A stretch of DNA of 64,000 nt from Mesorhizobium sp. M2E.F.Ca.ET.219.01.1.1 (GCF_004016445.2 NZ_SADT02000001.1:1779630-1843629), one strand, 5' to 3'. Shown: positions 1 to 8,866, counted from the first letter of the stretch. The notes: generated from the letters alone by a model not told the origin. Made by a program: numbers and translations.

Positions 1-12
1 TGTAGACGATGC

Positions 13-918
13 CTATTCCTTGACGGCAATCACTCTAATTGCGGTCGAATTGCCCGTCAGGACTTCCCCGAGGACCTGCACCGGGTGCGCTAGGATACCC
101 AGCAGCAGCCAGAACAGATTATTGGTTCCTCCGGCAATGTCGGCGAATGATCTACCCATTGTCGGAACGGTCACCCCATGCACGGACTCAATCTTAAGGC
201 CGTTGCGCTGCATCAATCTGACCAGAGAGTTACGGGTAAAATGGTGCCTGTGGTAGGGCAGGTACCAGGCATCCCAAAACTTTCCGAACGCCATACCCCA
301 CACACAATCGATGTTCGGAACCTCGATCACAACTTTGCCCCGGCTGCGCGCGTACCCGGAGATCGTTGTGAGTAAACCGTCGGCATCGTCATCATGTTCT
401 AAGACGTGCAACGCTATGACGATGTCAAAGCTCTCCTTGCAGGAGCTGAGCTCCTTTGGGCCGAGATAGGGCCTTTCAGCCAGTTCGGCCGGGGGTTCGG
501 AGTGCATATCGGCGCCGACGACCTCCGAAGCGCCACTAACCATTTCACCAAGGACTCTCGTGAACTGTCCGCTTCCGCAACCGAAATCGAGGATTCTCCC
601 TTCAGCGCCGCCGATTTGCCGCAAGAGTTTTCTAGCCTGCGAGCGAAAGGCAATATCCTTGATTGCGTGTGAGAGGCCTTTCGCGTCCGGCTGAAAATCC
701 TGACTCTCTCGGTTCTGGTAGAGAAAGGTTACATCAGGCAGCGGCGGCATGGAGACGCCGTGACCACAACGCAGGCAACGCACAACTTCGACATGCTCGA
801 ACTGCCCGCTACGATCCAGAAATTTGCCCAGCGACACATACTGGCAAGTTTCCGAATCGTCACCAAGGCAGATCATCCGGAACACCCCATAACTGTGCAT
901 CTCAGACCAGATTGGCAC
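13..918 (-). CDS. class I SAM-dependent methyltransferase
   Basis: The 301-residue product carries a Rossmann-fold methyltransferase core with the SAM motif I ILDFGCGSGQF near residue 108 and the post-core motif ALHVLEHDDD, as in the Methyltransf_23 group. A CLRCGHG segment near residue 48 resembles the second half of the Cys-rich N-terminal module often found on sugar or lipid methyltransferases; the first half is less clear. The frame opens at a GTG (918); an ATG at 900 is an equally good start. It lies at the edge of a block of glycosyltransferase-like genes and is transcribed away from the neighbouring GT-C-like gene, so a role in decorating a surface glycan or its lipid carrier is inferred from context. 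The substrate cannot be read from the sequence. Confidence 0.8.
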   Translation of the reverse strand: MPIWSEMHSYGVFRMICLGDDSETCQYVSLGKFLDRSGQFEHVEVVRCLRCGHGVSMPPLPDVTFLYQNRESQDFQPDAKGLSHAIKDIAFRSQARKLLRQIGGAEGRILDFGCGSGQFTRVLGEMVSGASEVVGADMHSEPPAELAERPYLGPKELSSCKESFDIVIALHVLEHDDDADGLLTTISGYARSRGKVVIEVPNIDCVWGMAFGKFWDAWYLPYHRHHFTRNSLVRLMQRNGLKIESVHGVTVPTMGRSFADIAGGTNNLFWLLLGILAHPVQVLGEVLTGNSTAIRVIAVKE

Positions 919-973
919 AAGACAATATCAACATCCCGCGCGATTGCTGGCAACTGCTAACGCAATTCCCGAC

Positions 974-1158
974 CTGCCTTGTGAGCGTGCATTCCATATG
1001 TACAATACGACTTCTACAGCGATTCAGGCTCGCCGTGGCGCAAAGAGGTTGGCACGTACATTTAATGAAAACAGAAGTGGCTAATCAAGTAATGCGGAGT
1101 TTTAACGTCGGGTTTCGACTGTATTTATAGGTATCGCGGTCGCCGCAAAGATCGTCAA
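974..1158 (+). repeat. decayed copy of the GT-C gene start region (copy A)
   Basis: This stretch is an imperfect copy of 5409-5598. Shared blocks include CTGCCTTGTGAGCGT, GATTCAGGCT, ATGAAAACAGAAGTG and a near-identical TTTATA-GTATCGC-GTCGCC segment. In copy B these span the promoter region and first codons of the intact GT-C gene. Here the ATG at 1065 opens a frame that stops after 21 codons. A second frame, 1106 onward, resumes with residues like those of the first membrane helix of the intact protein (VFIGIAVAAKIV against AFISIAVAIKIV) and runs into the next gene. It is therefore a frameshifted remnant fused to the start of the 619-residue protein. Confidence 0.8.
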
Positions 1159-1171
1159 ATATCTTCCAGCC

Positions 1172-3031
1172 GTGAGAGGGCATGTGATTGAAGGCCGTTT
1201 TCTATCCGGTAGCGCAGAGGAGAAAGCCGCCCGCATCCTCGTGATCACGCTTCTGGGAGTCGCGGCGGTTTACGTAGCGCTTGCGCTGACGCCTTCGCAT
1301 TACGCGGTCGGGCTGCGCTATCTCGGCGTGAAGGATGCCACCCCACTGCTGCTTTCGGCTCGTCCTATCCGGTCAGACGAGTGGATTGTGCTTACGCCGT
1401 TTTTTCAAACCGCAGTTCGCGGCGGGTTTTCCACGACCAACCAGATTTCCCCCTACCATGAGTCTCTCAAGGGCTTCTGGGCGCTGCCCATCCTGGATTG
1501 GTCGCTCGTTTTCAAACCCCAGCTCTGGGGGTTTTGGGTGTTGCCTCCGGCTTACGCCTATTCGCTCTATTTCGCGGCAATGTGGACTGCCTTTCTTGCC
1601 GGATACGCAATGCTCTTCAAGCTGTTTGGCGTCAAGATCTGGGTCGCTGCATTGGGTGCCGCCTGCCTTTTCTTCTCAAGCTTCGTCCAAGTCTGGTGGA
1701 CGTCGAACGCACCAACATTCGCCTTCGCGCCTTGGCCATTGGTCGTGTTCCTGCTCCCGATCCGACCTTGGCTGAAATTGCCGCTTCTGTTCTGGACTTC
1801 CGCAGTCTGGGTTTTCGGTCTGGTTTATCCGCCGTTCATGATTTCCGAAGCCTTTGCGCTTGCCATTCTGCTGCTCGCCTTCCGCCGCGATGCCCTTTCC
1901 CCTGGTAATATAGCAATCGCGATCGTGGCGCTCTCGGCTCTCGGTGCCAGTTTCATCCTCTATTTCGGCGATTACATCCAGACGATGCGGGAGACCATCT
2001 ATCCGGGGCAGCGATACATGTCCGGAGGCGGGGTTGAAGGGACAAGGCTGCTCAGCCACCTGTTTCCGTTCCTGACAACTATTCAATTCACGCCTCTCTT
2101 AGCAAACTTCAACGAATGCGAGATTGCCGTCGTCTCCACGCTGCTGCCGATGACGATGCTGTGCTTCGTCGACTATCGATCGCTGCGGAAAGCGCTTGAA
2201 GGCAATCCCATCGATTTCTGGATTACGGCCGCCGGCTTGATCCTGATGCTGATCTGGATGGTCATTCCAGTTCCCGCATCCATCGGGTGGATATTTTTGT
2301 GGACCCAGGTTCCCCCGACACGAATGATATGGGGGTTCGGTCTTCTGGCGACCGCGTCGCTGATCGTCCTCGCTGCGAAATGCAGTTTCGTCGTTACCCA
2401 ACCACGGCTGGCAGCGTTCACGGGCGCGATGGGGGCTGCATGGCTTGCCAAGATCGGCTACATCCAGATATGGCCGCAGGCGAGTGTGACCACCGCGGAC
2501 GCCCTGACATATGGCTGGTTCGACTGGATAGTTATGGTCATATTTCTGGAGGCCGCGGTGCTTCTCTGGAAGTACAAGGCTCCTCCAGCCTTCAATATCC
2601 AGGTGCTGTTCGCGGCCGCCGCCATTTCCGGCATGACTACCTTCGGCACCTTCAATCCATTCCAGCAAGCATTTCCGATCTTCGCCGCTCCCCCTGAAAC
2701 AGCGTTCCTGGCGTCGGTTCGCGAGCAGGCCAAAAACGATCCCAATGGTTGGGCGGCCGTGCCTGGCTGGTATGGATCACTGTTCTCCGGAATAGGAATA
2801 GCCGCGATCAACCATACGCTCACGGCACCCGCGATGGGTTTCTTCAGGAAAGTATACCCGGAAATGGATAGCGCGAAGTTCAACTATCTATTCAACAGAT
2901 ATGCGCACATTTCTCTCAAAAACGTGCCCGCCCCGGAGGTCAGAGCAGACGTGTTGATCCTGCCGATAAGCCGGTTTCTACCAGCCGGCAACGAGAACAA
3001 TTCCCGCGATGATGAGGGTAATTCCCGGTAG
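1172..3031 (+). CDS. multi-pass membrane protein, GT-C-like, unknown function
   Basis: A 619-residue protein with about twelve hydrophobic helices, a first periplasmic loop rich in charged and aromatic residues (RPIRSDEWIVLTP near residue 66) and a short soluble C-terminal part. This layout is typical of GT-C-fold polyprenyl-phosphate-sugar transferases and of uncharacterised polytopic proteins in polysaccharide loci. The start used is a GTG; the frame stays open upstream to 1106 through sequence derived from a duplicated GT-C gene, so the true start is uncertain and may lie upstream. The last 54 bases overlap the convergent flippase-like gene. A role in surface-glycan assembly is inferred from context only; no catalytic motif could be pinned down. 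Confidence 0.7.
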   Translation: MRGHVIEGRFLSGSAEEKAARILVITLLGVAAVYVALALTPSHYAVGLRYLGVKDATPLLLSARPIRSDEWIVLTPFFQTAVRGGFSTTNQISPYHESLKGFWALPILDWSLVFKPQLWGFWVLPPAYAYSLYFAAMWTAFLAGYAMLFKLFGVKIWVAALGAACLFFSSFVQVWWTSNAPTFAFAPWPLVVFLLPIRPWLKLPLLFWTSAVWVFGLVYPPFMISEAFALAILLLAFRRDALSPGNIAIAIVALSALGASFILYFGDYIQTMRETIYPGQRYMSGGGVEGTRLLSHLFPFLTTIQFTPLLANFNECEIAVVSTLLPMTMLCFVDYRSLRKALEGNPIDFWITAAGLILMLIWMVIPVPASIGWIFLWTQVPPTRMIWGFGLLATASLIVLAAKCSFVVTQPRLAAFTGAMGAAWLAKIGYIQIWPQASVTTADALTYGWFDWIVMVIFLEAAVLLWKYKAPPAFNIQVLFAAAAISGMTTFGTFNPFQQAFPIFAAPPETAFLASVREQAKNDPNGWAAVPGWYGSLFSGIGIAAINHTLTAPAMGFFRKVYPEMDSAKFNYLFNRYAHISLKNVPAPEVRADVLILPISRFLPAGNENNSRDDEGNSR

Positions 3032-3346
3032 GAAGAAGCGCGGTATCGGTTCGCCAAACAACATGAAGCCGGCAACCGGAACGACGATGAAAGCGAGGGA
3101 ATTGAACATGAAGGCCACGGACAGCGGAACCGTGCGCAGGGCATGGACCCAGGCCAGGGTCGACAGCAGATAGAAAAACAAGGCCAACGCCACCAGCGAG
3201 AACGGCCAGGCATTGTCGCGCAACAAGGCCAGCAGCGATTGGGACGGCAGAATGCGAAGGCTTTGAGCCGCGAATTTGAATGTGATCTGTCCGGCCGCAA
3301 TTATGGAAACTGCGAATATGATGAAAATATAATTTATGTTAAACAT
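2978..3346 (-). CDS. small EamA/SMR-type permease, possible lipid-linked sugar flippase
   Basis: The 122-residue product has four hydrophobic helices and resembles half of an EamA transporter or the ArnE/ArnF subunits that flip undecaprenyl-phosphate aminoarabinose. The C-terminal pattern with LFGEPIPRFFLPG before the final helix is characteristic of this superfamily. Its ATG shares eight bases (ATGTTTAA) with the stop of the upstream methyltransferase, which suggests translational coupling in an operon reading GT2, methyltransferase, permease. Its 3' end overlaps the convergent 619-residue gene by 54 bases. Flipping of a lipid-linked sugar made by the neighbouring GT2 is an inference from gene order. 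Confidence 0.75.
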   Translation of the reverse strand: MFNINYIFIIFAVSIIAAGQITFKFAAQSLRILPSQSLLALLRDNAWPFSLVALALFFYLLSTLAWVHALRTVPLSVAFMFNSLAFIVVPVAGFMLFGEPIPRFFLPGITLIIAGIVLVAGW

Positions 3347-4055
3347 AGAAATTCCCAGAATATATCAGATTGATGTCTGGAAACGGCAGCCGCGTTGGCC
3401 ACCATATGATCTCTCTCTTCGGAAAGTGATATTTCAGTAATTGGTCTAGATTGAATATGCTGTTTATATGTTCCCGCGCCATGTAGTAATCGTAGGGAAG
3501 CCCTGCCTTTTCCGCCTGCTTGCGCGGCCCCAGATATCGGCCCAACCGCCAGGCCCAGCCTGGATCGCAGGGTAGGATCAGCGACAGCACGCCGCCGGGC
3601 TTTAGGACACGCACCCATTCCTGGATTGCCAGATGAGGGAAGGGAACATGTTCCAGGACGTGGGTTGCTATCAGGCGGTTGAAGCTGTTGTCCTGAAAGG
3701 GAAGCGAAGACCCGTCCAATTTCAACAACTCCACGCCCTCGGGGCGCGGTGCATCCTTGACGGCATCAAGCACCGACTGGTCGAAATCGGAAGAGATGTA
3801 GCGTTCGAAGCGATGCCGGACAAAAGGCAGGTGGGCAAGCGTGCCGGCGCCCACTTCGAGGACCTGCGGGAATATAACGTCGGGGCCGAAGGGCCGCTCG
3901 ACGAGCGCATGGGTGTTCCTCAGTACGGCGGCCGACAGGCCTCGATCGTAGTTGGATTTGTCGTAGTTGCCCAACCATCGCGCTACGAGCGCATCGTAGT
4001 CTGGGAGAGGGCGGTAGTTCTTGGGCTCAGTCGTTGCCGTTCCTTCAGGGCACAT
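3339..4055 (-). CDS. class I SAM-dependent methyltransferase
   Basis: A methyltransferase of about 238 residues with motif I VLEVGAGTLAHLPF, an acidic SSDFDQS strand end and the post-core ATHVLEHVPFPHLAIQEW, followed by VLKPGGVLSLILPCDPG, all hallmarks of the Methyltransf_11 family. I prefer the ATG at 4055, which has AAGGA about seven bases upstream, over the GTG at 4076. It follows the GT2 gene by fewer than 50 bases and overlaps the permease gene by eight bases, so the three form one transcription unit. It probably methylates a sugar or lipid intermediate of the glycan made by this cluster; the substrate is unknown. Confidence 0.82.
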   Translation of the reverse strand: MCPEGTATTEPKNYRPLPDYDALVARWLGNYDKSNYDRGLSAAVLRNTHALVERPFGPDVIFPQVLEVGAGTLAHLPFVRHRFERYISSDFDQSVLDAVKDAPRPEGVELLKLDGSSLPFQDNSFNRLIATHVLEHVPFPHLAIQEWVRVLKPGGVLSLILPCDPGWAWRLGRYLGPRKQAEKAGLPYDYYMAREHINSIFNLDQLLKYHFPKREIIWWPTRLPFPDINLIYSGNFYV

Positions 4056-4101
4056 GGACCATCCTTTGCAGTTCACGGCCTTACCCGCCAGCCCCCTTAT
4101 G

Positions 4102-5106
4102 TCATGTCAGCGCCCGCATCGGTTGGCGCGAGGCTGTCAGCCGCGGGTGCAACGCGATGCGCGGTACCGACTGTATATCGTAGTTGATGAAGGCAAGCAG
4201 CAACTGGAAGCCGATGATGATCGGCAGCGCGGCGACCATCACGGTTCCGGCCGTCGCGGGTGCGACCGTGCCCCAATTGGCAAATCCGTAGACAACACCG
4301 AACAACAGAAGCAGCACGCCCAGCGCAAGTTCGAGAGAAGCAAGGCTGAAATTGCGGATAAAGTAGTTGTAGAAGATGCGCTTGGCGAAATTGCGCATAT
4401 GCGAGAAGGCGAAGCGGGGAATCTCCCGCAATGGCCGCATGCTGCTGACCTCGTCCGCGTAACGGGCATGCATGGGGACATCGACCACCCGCGCCGTCAG
4501 GATGTTCAGTCGAAACAGCAAGTCCGACTCGAAGAAATACCGCTTCGAAATCTTGTCCAGCGGCAGCAGGCGGATAAGGCTGGCATGGATCGCGACATAG
4601 CCGTTGGTCGGGTCGAAGCTGTGCCAGTAGCCGGTCGATATCTTGGACAGAAAGGAAAGACCGGCATTGCCGATCAACCGGCCGAGTGGCATGGCGGCGA
4701 GTCCTTCCGGCTCGAAGAAGCGGTTGCCTTTGGCGTAGTCCGCCTCGCCGGAGAGGATGACGCCGGCAAAGCTCGGGATCAGCGCCGGGTCCATTTGTCC
4801 GTCGCCGTCGATCTTGATGACGACATCGGCGCCATCGGCGGCGGCATGCGTCATGCCCACCATGGTGGCGCCGCCAACGCCTTGGTTCGCCGAATTGCGA
4901 ATCACCCTGATGCGAGGATCCCTTGTGTTCTCCTCGACGAAACGGCCACTCTCTTCCGGGCAGGCGTCATCGACCACATAGATCAGTTCCACTTCGGGAC
5001 CGATCCGCTCCAGCACAGAAAGAATGCGAGCACGCACGCGGTAGCTCGGAATCACGACGGCGAGGCGCGGCAAGGTCGGGCCTGATGTTGCGTTCATTTG
5101 CGCCAT
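4102..5106 (-). CDS. family 2 glycosyltransferase, DPM1/polyprenyl-phosphate type
   Basis: The 334-residue protein starts with a GT-A domain: AVVIPSYRVRARI, the nucleotide-binding VVDDACPE and the metal-binding DGDGQMDP. This is the family that moves a sugar from a nucleotide donor to polyprenyl phosphate. Two hydrophobic segments near residues 255-310 anchor it in the membrane. It is the first gene of a three-gene minus-strand unit with a methyltransferase and a small flippase-like protein, a set that fits synthesis, modification and translocation of a lipid-linked sugar. That pathway reading is inference. An in-frame ATG three codons downstream could also be the start. Confidence 0.85.
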   Translation of the reverse strand: MAQMNATSGPTLPRLAVVIPSYRVRARILSVLERIGPEVELIYVVDDACPEESGRFVEENTRDPRIRVIRNSANQGVGGATMVGMTHAAADGADVVIKIDGDGQMDPALIPSFAGVILSGEADYAKGNRFFEPEGLAAMPLGRLIGNAGLSFLSKISTGYWHSFDPTNGYVAIHASLIRLLPLDKISKRYFFESDLLFRLNILTARVVDVPMHARYADEVSSMRPLREIPRFAFSHMRNFAKRIFYNYFIRNFSLASLELALGVLLLLFGVVYGFANWGTVAPATAGTVMVAALPIIIGFQLLLAFINYDIQSVPRIALHPRLTASRQPMRALT

Positions 5107-5408
5107 GCCGACAACGACCCATCGGCCCGGTCTACCTTCCAGTCTGTCATAGCGGGCAGAGTCAGGAGACGGCCGCCGCTAGCAGGCCGAGAGGAAAGCG
5201 GCCGAAGGACACCAATCGCCTTGTTGGCGGATGAGGACAAATGGCTTCGCACTCCCTTTTTGGCGGGCGCAACTTTCTCCATCCGGCGCCTTGTATAATA
5301 GACGGGCACCTTCGCTCCATGTTGTCTGACGACCTGTTTACAATCAGTAAGCCGAAGCCCCATGCTGCGGCGTACCGGACTCTCCCCTCGATCCTGGTCC
5401 GGATCAAG
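5107..5408. other. divergent intergenic region
   Basis: About 300 bases lie between the start of the GT2 gene and the duplicated segment preceding the GT-C gene. The stretch must hold the promoters of both divergent units. I see no open frame with coding character, no strong promoter match and no convincing hairpin. Confidence 0.5.
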
Positions 5409-5598
5409 CTGCCTTGTGAGCGTACGCATTTCGTGTGCAGAATATATCTTCTGCGCCGATTCAGGCTCTTTGCAGCTGCAAAGATTTTGGCACCGTAGGT
5501 TCGATGAAAACAGAAGTGCTTGCAACGAATAGTAATAACGATTTTCCCCGAGTTGCAACCGCATTTATAAGTATCGCTGTCGCCATAAAGATCGTCAT
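5409..5598 (+). repeat. copy B of the duplicated GT-C gene start region
   Basis: This is the intact partner of the remnant at 974-1158. It covers roughly 95 bases of upstream sequence and the first 30 or so codons of the GT-C gene. Conservation across the ATG at 5504 (ATGAAAACAGAAGTG in both copies) supports that ATG as the real start, not the GTG at 5435. Confidence 0.8.
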
Positions 5599-7195
5599 TT
5601 TATTCGTCTTTGCATATAAATGCCGCTTCGTCATGGACGAATTTGTCCAGCTCGGATGGGCAAAATACTTCTCCCACGGCCTCTTCGATACGATCTGGCA
5701 CCCCAAGGCTGTTGGTTACGCGGTATTCTTCGGGATAGCACATCTCATCGGCTGGGACGCCACGTCGATCCTGCTTGCTGGCCGCATCCAGACCGCCCTG
5801 CTGGCATGCGCGACCGTGGCCACGGTCTATGCCTGCGCTCGCGCGCTCGGGGAGGACCGGAACCGGGCTTTGATCATTGTCCTCCTGCTCCTCTGCTTCT
5901 CGAATTTCATGGAGCGCATCTTTCGCACCATCGCGGAACCGCTGGCGGTGTTCTTCGCCGTCGCTGCGCTGCTGGTCGTCCTGCGGGTGCGTGAATTGAG
6001 GGGATGGCAGCTGGTCGCCGCCGGCATGCTAAGTGGCCTGTCGTTCCTCGCTACTCAGAAATCGCTCTACTTCAATCTTGCGCTCGGCCTTGGCCTGGTC
6101 GTCGACGCGGCGTTGATGAGACGCTACGCGGCAGGCATCGTTCGCGGCGCATGGCTCGTGCTTGGGTGGACTATCCCCATAATTGCCTATTGCTTCATCT
6201 TCGGCGGTACTCATCCTGTTCCGGTTGCCATGAACCTCTTGCTCGGTCCGGTTGAGATCGCGACGCGGGGGGGCGGTGACTACGGGGGGCTACGGCGCTA
6301 TGTGCTGCAGACGTTCGCGCGCAACTATGTTCTTTATGTCTTCTGTTTCGCCGGCATGGCACTGTCCCTGACGCGGATCATGAGGCTGGGCGAGCGAAGG
6401 CGAATTGCGCTGGTCTTCTCGATTGTCGTGACGGCGCAGGTTTTCGCGCACGATCAGCCATGGCCTTACGTGTTCATCATGGCTTTGCCGTTCATGTCGC
6501 TATGGTCGTTGACACTGCTCGACGGCATTGCAGCCCGCGCGCGCTACGTACGCGTTGCGCAGATAGCGCTGGTCACGGCCATGGGCATAAGCTTCGTCGC
6601 CAATCTGCTCTATCTTCGCTTCGACAACGCGGCCCAGCTTGACCTGGTGACGCGTGCGGAGTCGTTACTCGCGCCTGACGAGCGGTATTTCGACGGCGTA
6701 GGAATGCTGCCCAACCGAATGGAGCCGACAACCTTGTGGCTCGACAAGCACTATGTGCTAGCGACCTTGAGGGAAGGCAAGAATTCCGAGGCTTACAATG
6801 TCCTTAGCAAGTCTCCGCCGAAGCTGATCCTTTGGTCCTACCGGATGAACTATATCTATCCGGTGGTCGCGCCCCTGATTTTGAACAGCTACGTCCGTGT
6901 CGCACCAAACCTCCGGATCGCCGGTTTCCGCCTGCAACCCGGTGAGCGGAAGATTTTCGAAGTTCCGATTGCAGGAAACTATGCGCTCTACAGCGCCGAC
7001 GGAACGCCACTGCAGGGCGAGGTCGAGATCGATGGAGCCGTGCTTGCCCCGCCATTTCATCTTGCGACGGGACCAAAAACTGTGGCATTACGCAACGGCT
7101 CAGGCGAAGCGCTGCTGTTGCCGACGGGTTCCTACGCAGGACATTTCAAGGCCGGCGGTGACAACGATTTTCTATTTTACGGCGTCTATGACTGA
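5504..7195 (+). CDS. GT-C-fold glycosyltransferase-like membrane protein (ArnT/PMT-like)
   Basis: The 563-residue product begins with one membrane helix followed by CRFVMDEFVQLGW. An acidic residue in the first periplasmic loop is the catalytic hallmark of GT-C enzymes that use polyprenyl-phosphate sugars. About ten further helices follow, then a soluble C-terminal domain from about residue 440 that looks beta-rich (GEVEIDGAVLAPPFHLATG). The start is set at the ATG conserved with the decayed copy at 1065. Family assignment to GT39/ArnT-like transferases rests on topology and the loop motif. Next to a polyprenyl-phosphate GT2 and a flippase, it plausibly transfers a lipid-linked sugar onto lipopolysaccharide or another envelope acceptor. 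Confidence 0.72.
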   Translation: MKTEVLATNSNNDFPRVATAFISIAVAIKIVILFVFAYKCRFVMDEFVQLGWAKYFSHGLFDTIWHPKAVGYAVFFGIAHLIGWDATSILLAGRIQTALLACATVATVYACARALGEDRNRALIIVLLLLCFSNFMERIFRTIAEPLAVFFAVAALLVVLRVRELRGWQLVAAGMLSGLSFLATQKSLYFNLALGLGLVVDAALMRRYAAGIVRGAWLVLGWTIPIIAYCFIFGGTHPVPVAMNLLLGPVEIATRGGGDYGGLRRYVLQTFARNYVLYVFCFAGMALSLTRIMRLGERRRIALVFSIVVTAQVFAHDQPWPYVFIMALPFMSLWSLTLLDGIAARARYVRVAQIALVTAMGISFVANLLYLRFDNAAQLDLVTRAESLLAPDERYFDGVGMLPNRMEPTTLWLDKHYVLATLREGKNSEAYNVLSKSPPKLILWSYRMNYIYPVVAPLILNSYVRVAPNLRIAGFRLQPGERKIFEVPIAGNYALYSADGTPLQGEVEIDGAVLAPPFHLATGPKTVALRNGSGEALLLPTGSYAGHFKAGGDNDFLFYGVYD

Positions 7196-7252
7196 ATGCT
7201 GTTCGACCTGCGGGGCAAGTGGCGCATCTACGTAGCGAGGCTTTGAGATCGC

Positions 7253-8140
7253 TCAGGGCGTTGCCGCCTCAGCCTCCGCCACTTGCGGCGTCTTGCGCTG
7301 CAGGTTGAGCAAATTGCCGGCCAGAATCAGCGCCGCGCCGCCGGCGGTGAAGATGTCGATCTGCTCGCGATAGAGCAGCCAGCCGACCAGTGCCGACAGC
7401 GGCACGCGCAGGAAATCCATTGGCGAGATGAGGGTGGCGTCCGCATAGGCCAGTGCACGCGCCATGCAGAAGTGTGACGACATGCCTGTGAAAGCGATCA
7501 CCACGATCCATGGCCAAAGCGCAAGCGGCGGGTTGCGCCACTCGTAGAGCGCGGGCAGCAGGCCGAGCACCGACTGGATGATCAGCATCCAGAAGATAAT
7601 GCGCACGACGCTGTCGGTCTTCGTCAGCGACTTTACCATGACCACCGAAGTGCCGAAGCAGACCGCGGCGCCCAGCACTATGAGTTGCCCCGGGTTGACC
7701 GAGCTGACGCCTGGACGCACGATGATGATCACCCCGATCAGGCCGAGCACGATAGCCGTCAGCCTGGGCCTGGAGAGCCGTTCGCCAAGAAAACCAACCG
7801 CGAAAACCGCGGTCCAGATCGGTGTGGTGAATTCAATGGAAATCAGCACGGCGAGCGGGATCAGCGTGAGCGCATAGAGCCACGCCGCCTGGCCGGTATA
7901 ATGGATGACATTGCGGGCGATATGCGTGAACGGGCGTTTCGTGAGCATCGCCGGGAAGCCGCCGCTTGTCATCACCAGCGGCAGCAGGATGAAGAAACCG
8001 ATCACCGAGCGCAGTTCCAGCACCTGGAAGACGTTGAGATCGCTGGTCGTGGCGCGGCCGGCTACGGTCATCGCCAGGAAGGAGGCGATTGACAGCGCCA
8101 TCCAGAATGCGGCTTTGGGGATCGAGGGAGCGGGTGCCAT
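7253..8140 (-). CDS. EamA family (DMT superfamily) permease
   Basis: Ten hydrophobic helices arranged as two EamA repeats identify a drug/metabolite transporter; the first repeat includes FQVLELRSVIGF and ends in GLIGVIIIVRPG, the second ends in ALILAGNLLNLQ. The open frame reaches 8284, but the extra N-terminal 48 residues are not membrane-like. The ATG at 8140 gives a product of 295 residues, the usual size. The substrate is unknown. It is divergent from the small secreted-protein gene, and a degenerate intergenic palindrome lies between them. Confidence 0.8.
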   Translation of the reverse strand: MAPAPSIPKAAFWMALSIASFLAMTVAGRATTSDLNVFQVLELRSVIGFFILLPLVMTSGGFPAMLTKRPFTHIARNVIHYTGQAAWLYALTLIPLAVLISIEFTTPIWTAVFAVGFLGERLSRPRLTAIVLGLIGVIIIVRPGVSSVNPGQLIVLGAAVCFGTSVVMVKSLTKTDSVVRIIFWMLIIQSVLGLLPALYEWRNPPLALWPWIVVIAFTGMSSHFCMARALAYADATLISPMDFLRVPLSALVGWLLYREQIDIFTAGGAALILAGNLLNLQRKTPQVAEAEAATP

Positions 8141-8287
8141 TTGGGACTCTATCTCGCAAGCCCGGACCTGGGCTGCAACCGTTAGCGGCGTCATTCCACT
8201 GGGCCAGGGGATTCGTGTCAAAAAACAGTCATCGCCACGGCGGAACTTGACGCTCCGGGCATCCGTTAAGCCCACGCCTTCCATCGG

Positions 8288-8334
8288 CAGGTGCCGACCG
8301 AAACCGTTTCAAACTCTTCCTGGAATTGTACTAG
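8288..8334. repeat. degenerate intergenic palindrome (GCAATTCC family)
   Basis: The right half matches the family seen at 59-61 kb (TTCCTGGAATTG), while the left half keeps only GACCGAAACCG. It lies between divergent genes and reads in the same orientation as the better copies. Confidence 0.4.
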
Positions 8335-8358
8335 TGATCGCGAGAGGGGGACATTTTG

Positions 8359-8862
8359 ATGAAATCGACCGCTGCTTTGCTGGCCGCCGCCTGTCTTTTC
8401 TGCGCGAGCGGCGCGCATGCCGACGAGGCGGCTTTCCTGCGTTCGCTGCAGGGCAAGTTTTCCGGGAAGGGAACGGTGAGGATCAGGACGAACACGCCGG
8501 TGATGAACATCGACTGCACCTTCACCTCGGACGCGACGGCGGACTCGCTGTCGCTTGATGGCACCTGCCGTGCGTTCTTGATCATGTCGCGGGAAATCCG
8601 CGCCGACCTGAAGGTAAGCGGGGCGGGGTACACCGGCACCTATATCGGCTCGCGCAGCGGACCCGCCGGGCTCAACGGAAGCCGCAAGGGCGATGCGATC
8701 GACCTCGACATCCACTGGGCGAAAATCGTCAATGGCGACCGCGACGCCGAGCTGACGGTTGAAAAGATCGGGCCGGACAATATGCGCATGACGGTGACTG
8801 ACATGGATCCGGCGACCGGCAAGATGGTGGTGACCAGCCGGATCGATCTGAAGCGAAACTGA
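8359..8862 (+). CDS. small secreted protein of unknown function
   Basis: A 167-residue protein with a clear Sec signal peptide (KSTAALLAAACLFCASGAHA, probably cut after AHA) and a mature part of about 147 residues rich in beta-strand patterns. The pattern LQGKFSGKGTVRI at the mature N terminus and a pair of cysteines (near residues 53 and 69) suggest a compact beta-barrel-like periplasmic domain. The ATG at 8359 has GAGAGGGG upstream, better than the TTG three bases earlier. I do not recognise a named family. It is convergent with dinB, with only four bases between the stops. Confidence 0.75.
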   Translation: MKSTAALLAAACLFCASGAHADEAAFLRSLQGKFSGKGTVRIRTNTPVMNIDCTFTSDATADSLSLDGTCRAFLIMSREIRADLKVSGAGYTGTYIGSRSGPAGLNGSRKGDAIDLDIHWAKIVNGDRDAELTVEKIGPDNMRMTVTDMDPATGKMVVTSRIDLKRN

Positions 8863-8866
8863 CCCC

